A DNA stretch of 64,000 nt, taken from Arthrobacter nitroguajacolicus_D (lineage in GTDB: Bacteria > Actinomycetota > Actinomycetes > Actinomycetales > Micrococcaceae). Location of the stretch: contig NZ_JAVDSH010000002.1 in NCBI RefSeq assembly GCF_031455195.1, positions 496,001 through 560,000 on the forward strand, given 5' to 3'. Position 1 is the stretch's first letter. Each line of letters starts with the position of its first letter. Below are positions 34,379-42,527 of the stretch, one piece after another. The notes under the pieces were generated by a model. It was not told where the DNA came from. It saw nothing but the letters and a program-made list of their open reading frames with translations, and made no database searches. The position numbers and the translations under genes are program-made.

Positions 34379-36582
34379 AAAGCCTCCTTGACGTTTACCA
34401 GCATTCGAACCCCGACGGCGGTTGCTGCCACCGGGGTTGCCGCTGCCTTCTTAACCCACACCCGGCTGGTCTTGAACTCCGGCATGCCGGAGATGGGATC
34501 CGTGGCCGCCTCCGTGAGGCGGTTGGCGTTCTCCTGGCCGGGGAAGTGGAACGGCAGGAAAACGGTGTCAGGCCGGACAGAGTTGCTGAGCTCGGCGCGG
34601 CAAAGGACCTCGCCGCGCTCGTTCGTGACGGTGGCGTACTCGCCGTCCGCAATCCCACGCGAAGCCGCGGTTCCGGGATGGATCAGAAGCCGTGCCTGCG
34701 GCTGCGAGGCCATCAACGCCTCGACCCGTCGGGTCTGGGACCCGGACTGGTAGTGCTCCAGCAGCCGGCCGGTAGCCAGGGCCAGCGACTCGTCGGCAAA
34801 AGAACGATCAGCCCGTCTGGACGGCGTCACGGGCACCATGACTGCCCTGCCATCAGCGTGGGCGAAGCCATCGCCGAAAAGCCTCGGAGTGCCGGCGCTG
34901 CCAACGGGGAAGGGCCAGTAGGCAGCCTCCCCGCGGTCCAGCATGGCGTAGTCGATGCCCGAGTAATCGGCCAAGCCGCCAGCGGAAGCCAGACGAAGTT
35001 CCTCGAACACCGTCTCTGGGTCGTCGCTGAACGTGGAAGGGGCTTCCAGGATTTCAGCCAGCCGGGCCATGAGCCACAACTCGCTCCGCACACCCGGGGG
35101 AGGATTGAGCGCCTTGCGACGGCGGATCACCCGACCCTCCAGGTTGGTCAGCGTGCCCTCCTCCTCGGCCCACTGCGTGACAGGCAGGACCAGATCCGCT
35201 TCGGCGGCCGTCTCTGACATGAAGAAATCACAGACAACCAGAAAGTCGAGAGCCCGCAGCCCGGCGGTCACGGCGTTGGTATCAGGCGCTGACACCACGA
35301 CGTTGGCGCCGTGCACGAAAAGGCAACGGACGCCGTCGGGCTTCCCGAGCGACTTCAGGAGTTCGACGGCGGGTAGTCCCGGTCCGGGGATCAGCGACTC
35401 ATCAATTCCCCACACCTGGGCGATGTGGGCGCGGGCGGCGGGATCGGTGATCTTGCGGTAACCGGGCAGCTGGTCGGACTTCTGTCCGTGTTCCCGGCCG
35501 CCCTGGCCGTTGCCCTGCCCGGTGAGTGTGCCGTAGCCGCTGCGCGCCGAACCGGGCAGCCCGAGCAGGAGGCTGAGGTTGATCGCAGCGGTGGCCGTGT
35601 CCGTGCCGTCCACGTGCTGTTCCACGCCGCGACCACTCAGGATGTAACTGCCGCCGGTACGGGCACCGTGAACCAGCCGCCGGGCGGTCTCGCGGATGAG
35701 GTTCGCGGGAACGCCGGTGATGGTCTGGACGCGTTCGGGCCAGAAGGCGTTCAGGCTGCGCACCACCGCCGCGTAACCCGTGGTCTTGGCAGCAATGAAC
35801 TCCGCATCCACCAGGCCCTCGTGCACCACCACATGGGAGATGCCCAAAAGGAGGGCCAAATCGGTACCGGGCGTCGGCTGCAGGTGGAGGCCGCCGCCGT
35901 CGGACGTCAACGCAGCAGTAGCCGAGCGGCGCGGATCCACCACGATCAGGCCGCCGGCGTCGCGGGCGCCCTGCAGGTGCGGGACGAAAGGTGGCATGGT
36001 CTCGGCAACGTTGGAACCGAGCATGAGGATGACGGACGCGGTGTCCAGGTCCGTTACCGGGAAGGGGAGGCCGCGGTCCACACCGAACGCACGGTTGCCT
36101 GCCGCAGCAGCCGAGGACATGCAGAACCGGCCGTTGTAGTCGATGCGGGAAGTCCTCAGCGCCAGGCGCGCGAACTTGCCCAGCAGGTACGCCTTCTCGT
36201 TGGTGAGGCCGCCGCCCCCGAAGACGCCCACCGCATCGTTTCCGTGTTGCTTTTGGGTGTCCTTGACGGCCGCTGCGATGAGCATGAGCGCTTGGTCCCA
36301 GGAGATCGGTTGGTGGACGCCGTCCGATCCCTTGAGGAGCGGTTCGGTGACCCGGCCGTTGTGATGCAACAACGACGCCGATGTCCAGCCTTTGCGGCAC
36401 AGCCCGCCCCGGTTGGTGGGGAAGTCGCGCCCGGAGACCTCCAGGGGCGCGGCTGGCTGGGCCGGTTCTGCGGTGGGTGCGGGCGCCGGCCCCGGCGCGG
36501 CGGAGTCCGTCGCGGTCGGGGTCAGCGTCATGGCGCACTGGAGCGCGCAGTAGGGGCAGTGGGTATCGGCGCCGTTGGGCAT
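34375..36582 (-). CDS. nasA: Assimilatory nitrate reductase, molybdopterin subunit
   Basis: 735-residue bis-MGD oxidoreductase. The N-terminal [4Fe-4S] ligands are Cys9, Cys12 and Cys16 (HCPYCALQC) and Cys62 (GLCRKGW), with an unusual proline/alanine-rich insertion of about 30 residues between the third and fourth cysteine. Later motifs include LMLGSNVAETMPP and FVHGANVVVSAPD. The C-terminal part is the usual molydopterin dinucleotide-binding domain (TGRLLEHYQSGSQTRR). It reduces nitrate to nitrite in the cytoplasm. It abuts narK with no spacer and overlaps the flavoprotein, so uptake, reduction and electron supply are one operon. Confidence 0.95.
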   Translation of the reverse strand: MPNGADTHCPYCALQCAMTLTPTATDSAAPGPAPAPTAEPAQPAAPLEVSGRDFPTNRGGLCRKGWTSASLLHHNGRVTEPLLKGSDGVHQPISWDQALMLIAAAVKDTQKQHGNDAVGVFGGGGLTNEKAYLLGKFARLALRTSRIDYNGRFCMSSAAAAGNRAFGVDRGLPFPVTDLDTASVILMLGSNVAETMPPFVPHLQGARDAGGLIVVDPRRSATAALTSDGGGLHLQPTPGTDLALLLGISHVVVHEGLVDAEFIAAKTTGYAAVVRSLNAFWPERVQTITGVPANLIRETARRLVHGARTGGSYILSGRGVEQHVDGTDTATAAINLSLLLGLPGSARSGYGTLTGQGNGQGGREHGQKSDQLPGYRKITDPAARAHIAQVWGIDESLIPGPGLPAVELLKSLGKPDGVRCLFVHGANVVVSAPDTNAVTAGLRALDFLVVCDFFMSETAAEADLVLPVTQWAEEEGTLTNLEGRVIRRRKALNPPPGVRSELWLMARLAEILEAPSTFSDDPETVFEELRLASAGGLADYSGIDYAMLDRGEAAYWPFPVGSAGTPRLFGDGFAHADGRAVMVPVTPSRRADRSFADESLALATGRLLEHYQSGSQTRRVEALMASQPQARLLIHPGTAASRGIADGEYATVTNERGEVLCRAELSNSVRPDTVFLPFHFPGQENANRLTEAATDPISGMPEFKTSRVWVKKAAATPVAATAVGVRMLVNVKEAL

Positions 36583-37995
36583 CTAGATGTGTCCGATCGT
36601 GTTGCGCTTCCGGGCCGGGCGGATGTAGCAGACCCAGCAGACGGTGAGCATCAGGACGTACGCTCCCACGAATCCGTAGAACGCCGGGGTGTAGGAACCT
36701 GCGGTGGTGTTGGAGGCGTTGAGCACCTGCGGGATCACGAAGCCGCCATAGGCGCCGATTGCAGAGATCAGGCCCAGTGAGGATGCTGCAAGCCGGGCGG
36801 TGGCCGCGCTACTGGCCCCGCTCCGTGCAGCCCTGCTGGAGGTGGCGAAGATGACCGGGATCATGCGGTACGTTGCGCCGTTACCAAAGCCGCTCGCCAG
36901 GAAGAGGAGCAGGAACAGGGTGAGGAAGAGCCAGAAGTTCTTCAGCGGCAACGTCCAGATCATGGTGAGGGTGATGACGGCCATGGAAGCAAAGGAGGCA
37001 ATGGTCATTCGCGCCCCGCCCATCCGGTCGGCCATGCGTCCGCCGTAGGGGCGGGCCAGGGAGCCGACAAGCGGGCCGAGGAAGGCAAGTGAGAGCGCAA
37101 CTGCGCCGACGTGGATGGAGGAGAAGTCCGGGAAGTAGTCCTTGATCAGTTTGGGGAAGACGCCCGCAAAGCCGATGAAGGAACCGAAGGTACCGATATA
37201 CAGGAACGCCATGACCCACAGATGCGGTTCCTTGAGGGCGGCCAGCGAGCCGGCCACATCGCCTTTGGCGCTGGTGAGGTTGTTCATGTACTTCCAGGCG
37301 CCGAAGGCGGCGATGAGGATCAGCGGAATCCAGATGATGCCGGCCATGGGAAGGTTGACGGTTCCCGCCGCCAGGAGCGTGATGGCGATCGGAACAACAA
37401 GCTGCGCGACGGCGGCACCCAGGTTTCCGCCGGCGGCGTTCAGGCCCAGCGCCCAACCCTTTTCGCGGGCCGGGTAGAAGAAGGTGATGTTGGCCATGGA
37501 GCTGGCGAAGTTGCCGCCACCGAAGCCTGCAAGGGCGGCGATGAGAAGCATGACACCGAACGGCGTTTCCGGGTTGGAGACGCAGATCGCCAATCCCGTG
37601 GTGGGGATCAGGAGCAGGAGTGCCGAGACGATGGTCCAGTTCCGGCCACCGAACTTCGGAACCATGAAGGTGTAGGGGATTCGGAGTGTTGCGCCTACGA
37701 GGCTGGGAATGGAGATGAGCCAGAAGATCTGGTTGGAGTCGAACGCGAAACCGGCAGCTGGGAGCTGGACGACCACGATGGACCACAGCTGCCAGACAAC
37801 GAATCCGAGGAATTCGGCGAAGATGGACCAGTAGAGGTTTCGCTTGGCGATGGACCGGCCTTCGGCTTCCCACTGGCCCTTGTCCTCGGCATCCCAGTTG
37901 GCGATCCAGCGGCCGGGGCGGTGTTCAAGGGTGGGGGTGGCGGCAGCAGTGGACTGGACGGGAACCAGTGCATCTGCGGTGCTATCAACAGTCAC
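36583..37995 (-). CDS. narK: Nitrate/nitrite transporter NarK
   Basis: 470-residue MFS protein with 12 predicted helices. Nitrate-porter signatures are visible: GFGGGNFASSMANITFFYP (the glycine-rich helix 5 motif) and RPYGGRMADRMGGARM. It has a soluble lead of about 55 residues. The start GTG follows GGAGG. It is the first gene of the narK-nasA-flavoprotein-MBL operon, and its stop lies directly beside the nasA ATG. A weak GlnR-like array lies 52 bases upstream. Confidence 0.94.
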   Translation of the reverse strand: MTVDSTADALVPVQSTAAATPTLEHRPGRWIANWDAEDKGQWEAEGRSIAKRNLYWSIFAEFLGFVVWQLWSIVVVQLPAAGFAFDSNQIFWLISIPSLVGATLRIPYTFMVPKFGGRNWTIVSALLLLIPTTGLAICVSNPETPFGVMLLIAALAGFGGGNFASSMANITFFYPAREKGWALGLNAAGGNLGAAVAQLVVPIAITLLAAGTVNLPMAGIIWIPLILIAAFGAWKYMNNLTSAKGDVAGSLAALKEPHLWVMAFLYIGTFGSFIGFAGVFPKLIKDYFPDFSSIHVGAVALSLAFLGPLVGSLARPYGGRMADRMGGARMTIASFASMAVITLTMIWTLPLKNFWLFLTLFLLLFLASGFGNGATYRMIPVIFATSSRAARSGASSAATARLAASSLGLISAIGAYGGFVIPQVLNASNTTAGSYTPAFYGFVGAYVLMLTVCWVCYIRPARKRNTIGHI

Positions 37996-38046
37996 GGGAG
38001 TGCCTCCTTGGTGGGGGACGTTGTTCTTCCAAGGTAGGTTTGGCGC

Positions 38047-38084
38047 ATTTCACGGACGGACGCTGTTTGTAAACGCCCTGTGAC
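38047..38084 (-). promoter_or_regulatory. Weak candidate GlnR box upstream of narK
   Basis: On the minus strand GTCAC, TTTAC, CGTCC and GAAAT follow each other with 6-base spacers, the same 38-bp frame as four GlnR half-sites. Only the outer two match the consensus well. The remaining divergent region between narK and the MHS transporter (37996-38291) shows no further signal. Confidence 0.3.
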
Positions 38085-38291
38085 ATTTCCCTATCGGCGG
38101 GGTCACCGGCGCGTGAGGCCGTGGTGAGGTATTGTGGCGCAGACCACATCGTGGGATTTCTGCGGCTGTCCGCATGTTGGACTTGGTTGTCCAGTCAATG
38201 GACAGCGGGAACTATTATTGAACTCTCGAATAATCCATCGCCGGGGTCGTCTCCTGGGGCATCGGCCGGCGTGAACGAAAGCTGCAACTAC

Positions 38292-39701
38292 ATGTCTTCC
38301 ACCGCACCATCCAAGGAAGGCGAGTCCACTCAGCCGGTGAACTCGCGGGGCAAAGTGATCTTCGCCAGCCTGATCGGCACGACGATCGAGTTCTACGACT
38401 TCTACGCCTATGCCACCGCGTCGGTACTCGTCTTCCCGAAGCTCTTCTTCCCGGACGCCACTGACATCAACGCGTTGCTCAGTGCGTTTGCCATCTTCGG
38501 CGTCGCCTTCTTCGCCCGTCCGATCGGCGCCGTGGTCTTCGGACACTTCGGTGACAAGATCGGCCGCAAGGGCACCCTGGTCGCTTCGTTGCTGACCATG
38601 GGTATTGCCACGTTCCTGATCGGACTCCTGCCCACGGCCTCGATGCCGGGTTGGGCTATCCTGGCGCCCATCCTCCTGGTGGTGCTCCGCTTCTTCCAGG
38701 GTCTCGCTCTGGGAGGGGAATGGTCCGGTGCGGCCTTGCTCGCCACCGAAAACGCCCCGGAAGGCAAGCGCGCCATCTACGGGACGTTCCCGCAACTTGG
38801 TGCCCCGATCGGCTTCATCATTGCCAACGTCATCTTCATTTGGATGAACGTGGCCCTGAGCGCCGAAGAATTCCTCGCATGGGGCTGGCGGGTTCCGTTC
38901 ATCCTCAGTGCAGTGCTGGTCATCGTGGGCCTCTACGTCCGCCTGAAACTGGTGGAAAGCGTGTCCTTCACCAAGGTCATCCAGCAGGAGAAGGTCCAGA
39001 AGCTGCCCCTCGCAGCCACGCTCAAGAGCCACTGGCGGCCCGTGGTGGCCGGCACGTTCATCATGTTTGCCACCTACGTGCTCTTCTACATCATGACTAC
39101 GTTCACTCTGTCCTACGGCACCAAGCCAACTCTGGCAGGTGCCCAGGCAGCGGCTGAAAAGGCCGGCAAGCCCATGACGGCCGACCAAATCGCAGCGTTC
39201 GTTCCCGGCTTGGGCATTACCCGGTCCGACTTCCTGTGGATGCTGATCATCGGCGTGGTCTTCTTCGGTATCTTCACGGTGGTTTCCGGGCCTCTGGCTG
39301 AGAGGTGGGGCCGCCGGAAGTTCCTGCTGGGCGTCACCGCCGGCATCTTTGTCTTCGGTGCGCTCTGGTTCACCATGTTCGGCCCCGGCCAGGCTGCCGC
39401 CATGGTTGGCCTCATTGTCGGCTTCACGCTCATGGGCCTGACCTTCGGTCCCATGGCCGCCATCCTGCCCGAACTGTTCCCGGCAAACGTCCGCTACACG
39501 GGTTCCGCGGTCGCCTACAACCTGTCGTCCATGATCGGCGCAGCCCCGGCATCGTTCGTGGCCATCGCACTCTGGTCGGCAGCGAACGGAAGCACGTGGT
39601 TGGTGGGTGCCTACATGGCTGCCGCGGCCGTGGTTACGTTCATTGCCCTGTGGTTGACCCGTGAAACCAAGGACACCGACTACGAAAACAACGTAGCCTA
39701 A
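38292..39701 (+). CDS. MHS-family MFS transporter
   Basis: 469-residue 12-helix transporter of the metabolite:H+ symporter family (ShiA/ProP-like). It has GTTIEFYDFYAYATAS in helix 1, the loop motif GHFGDKIGRKGTL, FFQGLALGGEWSGAALLATE in helix 4-5, and AERWGRRKFLL in the second half. Substrates in this family include shikimate, citrate, betaine and dicarboxylates; which applies here is not readable. The ATG at 38292 is chosen because homology begins shortly after. A GTG at 38271 is possible. A strong terminator follows. Confidence 0.88.
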   Translation: MSSTAPSKEGESTQPVNSRGKVIFASLIGTTIEFYDFYAYATASVLVFPKLFFPDATDINALLSAFAIFGVAFFARPIGAVVFGHFGDKIGRKGTLVASLLTMGIATFLIGLLPTASMPGWAILAPILLVVLRFFQGLALGGEWSGAALLATENAPEGKRAIYGTFPQLGAPIGFIIANVIFIWMNVALSAEEFLAWGWRVPFILSAVLVIVGLYVRLKLVESVSFTKVIQQEKVQKLPLAATLKSHWRPVVAGTFIMFATYVLFYIMTTFTLSYGTKPTLAGAQAAAEKAGKPMTADQIAAFVPGLGITRSDFLWMLIIGVVFFGIFTVVSGPLAERWGRRKFLLGVTAGIFVFGALWFTMFGPGQAAAMVGLIVGFTLMGLTFGPMAAILPELFPANVRYTGSAVAYNLSSMIGAAPASFVAIALWSAANGSTWLVGAYMAAAAVVTFIALWLTRETKDTDYENNVA

Positions 39702-39710
39702 GCAGCCCTT

Positions 39711-39755
39711 AACGACGGCGGCTCCGCACCTTTCCGGTGCGGAGCCGCCGTCGTT
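39711..39755. terminator. Strong terminator between MHS transporter and accA3
   Basis: Perfect 20-bp stem (39711-39730 and 39736-39755) with a TTTCC loop. The arms start with AACGACGG and end in CGTCGTT followed by TATT. It separates convergent genes and works in both directions. Confidence 0.93.
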
Positions 39756-39768
39756 TATTGACGTGTTC

Positions 39769-41583
39769 CTAGTCCTCGATGGTGGCGATAACGGCCCCAG
39801 CGGCGACGGTCTCGCCTGCCGTAGCGGACAAGCCGCGAACGGTGCCAGCCTTGTGTGCCGTGAGGGGCTGCTCCATCTTCATGGCTTCAAGGACGACGAT
39901 CAGATCGCCCTCCGCCACGACGTCGCCTTCAGCGGCTGCCACCTTGACGATGGTGCCCTGCATGGGCGACGTCAGGGCGTCGCCGCCAGCCGCAGCGGCC
40001 GTCGCACCAGCGGAACGGGAGCGCTTCTTGGACTTCCCGGACTTGGAGCCGGAGCCGCTGGAAACAGCAGCCACTCCGCCGCCCAGACCGGATGGCAGGA
40101 CGACTTCAAGGCGCTTGCCTCCAACCTCGACAATGACGCGCTGGCGCTCACCGGCGTCGTCGTTTTCTACGCCGGCAGAGCTGGCCGACCATGCTGGGAT
40201 GCTGTTGACGAACTCAGTTTCAATCCAGCGGGTGTGAACCTTGAACGGACCCTCAGCCGGGGCGAAATCGGGGTCGGTGACCACTGCCAGGTCGAAAGGA
40301 ATAACTGTGGGGATACCCTCCACAACCATCTCTTCCAAAGCGCGGCGTGAACGCTGCAGGGCCTGCTCGCGGGTAGCGCCGGTGACGATCAGCTTGGAGA
40401 GCATGGAGTCGAAATTGCCACTGATGACGTCGCCCTGATCCACGCCGGAATCGATCCGGACGCCGGGTCCGGTCGGGTTCTTCAGGGTGGTGATGGTGCC
40501 CGGGGCGGGCATGAAGTTGCGGCCCGGGTCTTCGCCGGTGATGCGGAACTCGAAGGAGTGGCCACGGACCTCGGGGTCCTCGTAGCCGAGGGCTTCACCG
40601 CGGGCGATGCGGAACTGCTCGCGGACCAGGTCGATGCCCGTGACTTCTTCGGAGACGCAGTGCTCCACCTGGAGCCGGGTGTTCACCTCGAGGAAGGAGA
40701 TGGTGCCGTCCTGGCCCACCAGGAACTCGCAGGTGCCGGCGCCAAGGTAGTTGGCTTCCTTGAGGATGGCCTTGGAGGATTCGTAGAGGCGCTTGACCTG
40801 CTCTTCGCTCAGGTAGGGTGCCGGGGCTTCCTCGACGAGCTTCTGGTTGCGGCGCTGAAGGGAGCAGTCGCGGGTGGAGACAACAACTACGTTGCCGAAA
40901 GCGTCGGCCAGGCACTGCGTCTCAACGTGGCGCGGTGCATCGAGGAAGCGCTCGATGAAGCATTCGCCACGGCCGAAAGCAGCGGTGGCTTCGCGGACGG
41001 CAGACTCATACAGTTCAGGGATTTCGTCCATGGTGCGGGCCACCTTGATGCCACGTCCGCCACCGCCAAAGGCAGCCTTGATGGCAACGGGAAGCCCGAA
41101 CTCCTCGGCAAACTTCAGGATTTCCTCTGCGGACTCCACGGGGTCAGCCGTACCGGGGACCAACGGAGCCCCCACCTTTTCGGCGATGTGGCGGGCTTGG
41201 ACTTTGTCGCCCAAAGCCGAGATTGCCTCGGGGGAGGGGCCGATCCAGGTGATGCCGGCGTCGATGACCTTCGCGGCAAACTCGGCGTTCTCGGCCAGGA
41301 AGCCGTAACCCGGGTGGATGCCGTCGGCGCCAGCCTGCTTGGCAACCTCAATGATCTTGTCCATCACCAGGTACGACTCAGCGGCGGTGTTGCCGCCCAA
41401 GGCATAGGCTTCGTCCGCAAGGCGGACGTGGAGGGCGTCCCGGTCAGGGTCGGCGTAGACCGCCACGGAGGCAATGCCTTCGTCCCGGGCGGCTCGGATG
41501 ATGCGGACCGCGATTTCGCCGCGGTTGGCAATCAAGACCTTGGTAAGAGGGCTGGAAATGGGCTGCGCCGGGTTAGCTGACAA
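39769..41583 (-). CDS. accA3: Acyl-CoA carboxylase alpha subunit (biotin carboxylase + carrier)
   Basis: 604 residues. The biotin carboxylase domain (residues about 14-460) has KVLIANRGEIAVRI, AFGGGGRGIKV (ATP loop) and FLEVNTRLQVEH. A linker rich in S/K/A follows, then a biotinyl domain with EAMKMEQ near the end (biotinyl lysine). It carboxylates biotin for acetyl- or propionyl-CoA carboxylase together with AccD/AccE at 59.2-61.1 kb. The start is TTG at 41583, supported by an AAGGAGT site 7 bases upstream. It has its own 118-base control region holding the palindrome TGTAG-N5-CTACA. Confidence 0.93.
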   Translation of the reverse strand: MSANPAQPISSPLTKVLIANRGEIAVRIIRAARDEGIASVAVYADPDRDALHVRLADEAYALGGNTAAESYLVMDKIIEVAKQAGADGIHPGYGFLAENAEFAAKVIDAGITWIGPSPEAISALGDKVQARHIAEKVGAPLVPGTADPVESAEEILKFAEEFGLPVAIKAAFGGGGRGIKVARTMDEIPELYESAVREATAAFGRGECFIERFLDAPRHVETQCLADAFGNVVVVSTRDCSLQRRNQKLVEEAPAPYLSEEQVKRLYESSKAILKEANYLGAGTCEFLVGQDGTISFLEVNTRLQVEHCVSEEVTGIDLVREQFRIARGEALGYEDPEVRGHSFEFRITGEDPGRNFMPAPGTITTLKNPTGPGVRIDSGVDQGDVISGNFDSMLSKLIVTGATREQALQRSRRALEEMVVEGIPTVIPFDLAVVTDPDFAPAEGPFKVHTRWIETEFVNSIPAWSASSAGVENDDAGERQRVIVEVGGKRLEVVLPSGLGGGVAAVSSGSGSKSGKSKKRSRSAGATAAAAGGDALTSPMQGTIVKVAAAEGDVVAEGDLIVVLEAMKMEQPLTAHKAGTVRGLSATAGETVAAGAVIATIED

Positions 41584-41678
41584 GTTGTTGACTCCTTCTG
41601 TCCTTCAGGGAGCCTAGCGTGATTGTGAGGGTTCCGCCCATATTGATGGGGGATTCCGTGTGTGAGGCGGTGTTCCTT

Positions 41679-41693
41679 TGTAGGGTTGCTACA
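41679..41693. promoter_or_regulatory. Palindromic operator upstream of accA3, shared with accD
   Basis: TGTAGGGTTGCTACA, perfect 5-bp arms around five bases, 96-110 bases upstream of the accA3 start. Read on the other strand it is TGTAGCAACCCTACA, which differs by one base from the site upstream of accD at 61199-61213. It probably binds a common regulator. Confidence 0.6.
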
Positions 41694-41701
41694 AACTGCT
41701 T

Positions 41702-42373
41702 CTACTGGTTGGTCGGGTTCCAAAGCTCCGTGATGCCCACGCTTGCGTGGACCAGCAGGTCGCGGAGGGTGGAGATGGAAAGCCCGACGACGGCGTGCGG
41801 GTCGCCGTCGACCTTGCGGATGAAGGCCCCGCCCAAGCCGTCGATGGTGAACGAGCCGGCGCAGTGCAGAGGCTCGCCGGTGGCGATGTAGGCGTCGATC
41901 TCGTTTTCGGACATCCGCGCGAAGTGCACTTCCGCGCTGGAGACCGCGCCCACGGTGGCGCCCGTGCCGTCCGGAGCCTCGTCGACGGCTTCATCCTGGT
42001 CCGCGTCCGCTGCGGTATCCCGGCAGTCAACCAGCCAGTGCCCTGTGTGAAGTACTCCCTGTGAACCGCTCATCCGCAGCATCCGCTCCCGGGCAACCTC
42101 CGGGGTGTAGGGCTTGCCGTGGGACTCGCCGTCGAATTCGAAGACAGAGTCGCACCCGATCACCAGCGCGCCTTCAGCTTCGGGGAGGGCTGCAACGGCT
42201 TCCGCTTTCGCGCGGGCCAACAAGAGTGCGGTGTCATGCGCGTCTGTCACACCGTACTTCGCCTGGACCGCGTCCTCATCGACGTCCGACACGAGGACGT
42301 CATGCTGGATGCCCGCCTCAGTGAGCAGCTTGGTGCGGGCGGGGGACTGGGAGGCGAGGATCAATCGGGTCAC
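41702..42373 (-). CDS. maf: Maf-like nucleoside triphosphate pyrophosphatase
   Basis: 223 residues: LILASQSPARTKLLTEAGI at the start, VLVSDVDEDAV, VIGCDSVFEFDGESHGKP, GEPLHCAGSFTIDGLGGAFI and VDGDPHAVVGLSI. It hydrolyses non-canonical or modified NTPs to monophosphates and is linked to septum formation. It carries an acidic insertion of about 30 residues (around CRDTAADADQDEAVDEA) absent from most Maf proteins. The start is GTG. It is upstream of accA3, but a 118-base gap with an operator suggests separate control. Confidence 0.93.
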   Translation of the reverse strand: MTRLILASQSPARTKLLTEAGIQHDVLVSDVDEDAVQAKYGVTDAHDTALLLARAKAEAVAALPEAEGALVIGCDSVFEFDGESHGKPYTPEVARERMLRMSGSQGVLHTGHWLVDCRDTAADADQDEAVDEAPDGTGATVGAVSSAEVHFARMSENEIDAYIATGEPLHCAGSFTIDGLGGAFIRKVDGDPHAVVGLSISTLRDLLVHASVGITELWNPTNQ

Positions 42374-42388
42374 GGTCCCCAGCCTAGT

Positions 42389-42527
42389 ACCAACGCTCTC
42401 TCACCTTCCGCCTGCTTCCCGCCGACCCTCCTTCACGTCCCACCCCTTAACCCCCGACGCTCTCTCACTTGCGTGAAGCAAGTGAGAGAGCGTCGGGGTA
42501 TTTATACGGTGATGTGAGAGAGCGTTA
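42389..42527. repeat. Nested palindrome built from the motif ACGCTCTCTCA, with terminator core
   Basis: The core is a perfect 21-bp stem (42452-42472 and 42478-42498) with loop GTGAA, containing CGACGCTCTCTCACTTGC. Two more copies of AACGCTCTCTCAC flank it, one direct near 42390-42402 and one inverted near 42514-42526, so four copies of the motif make two nested hairpins within 140 bases. The core probably terminates the MMPL transcript. The outer copies suggest a REP-like dispersed element. Confidence 0.75.
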
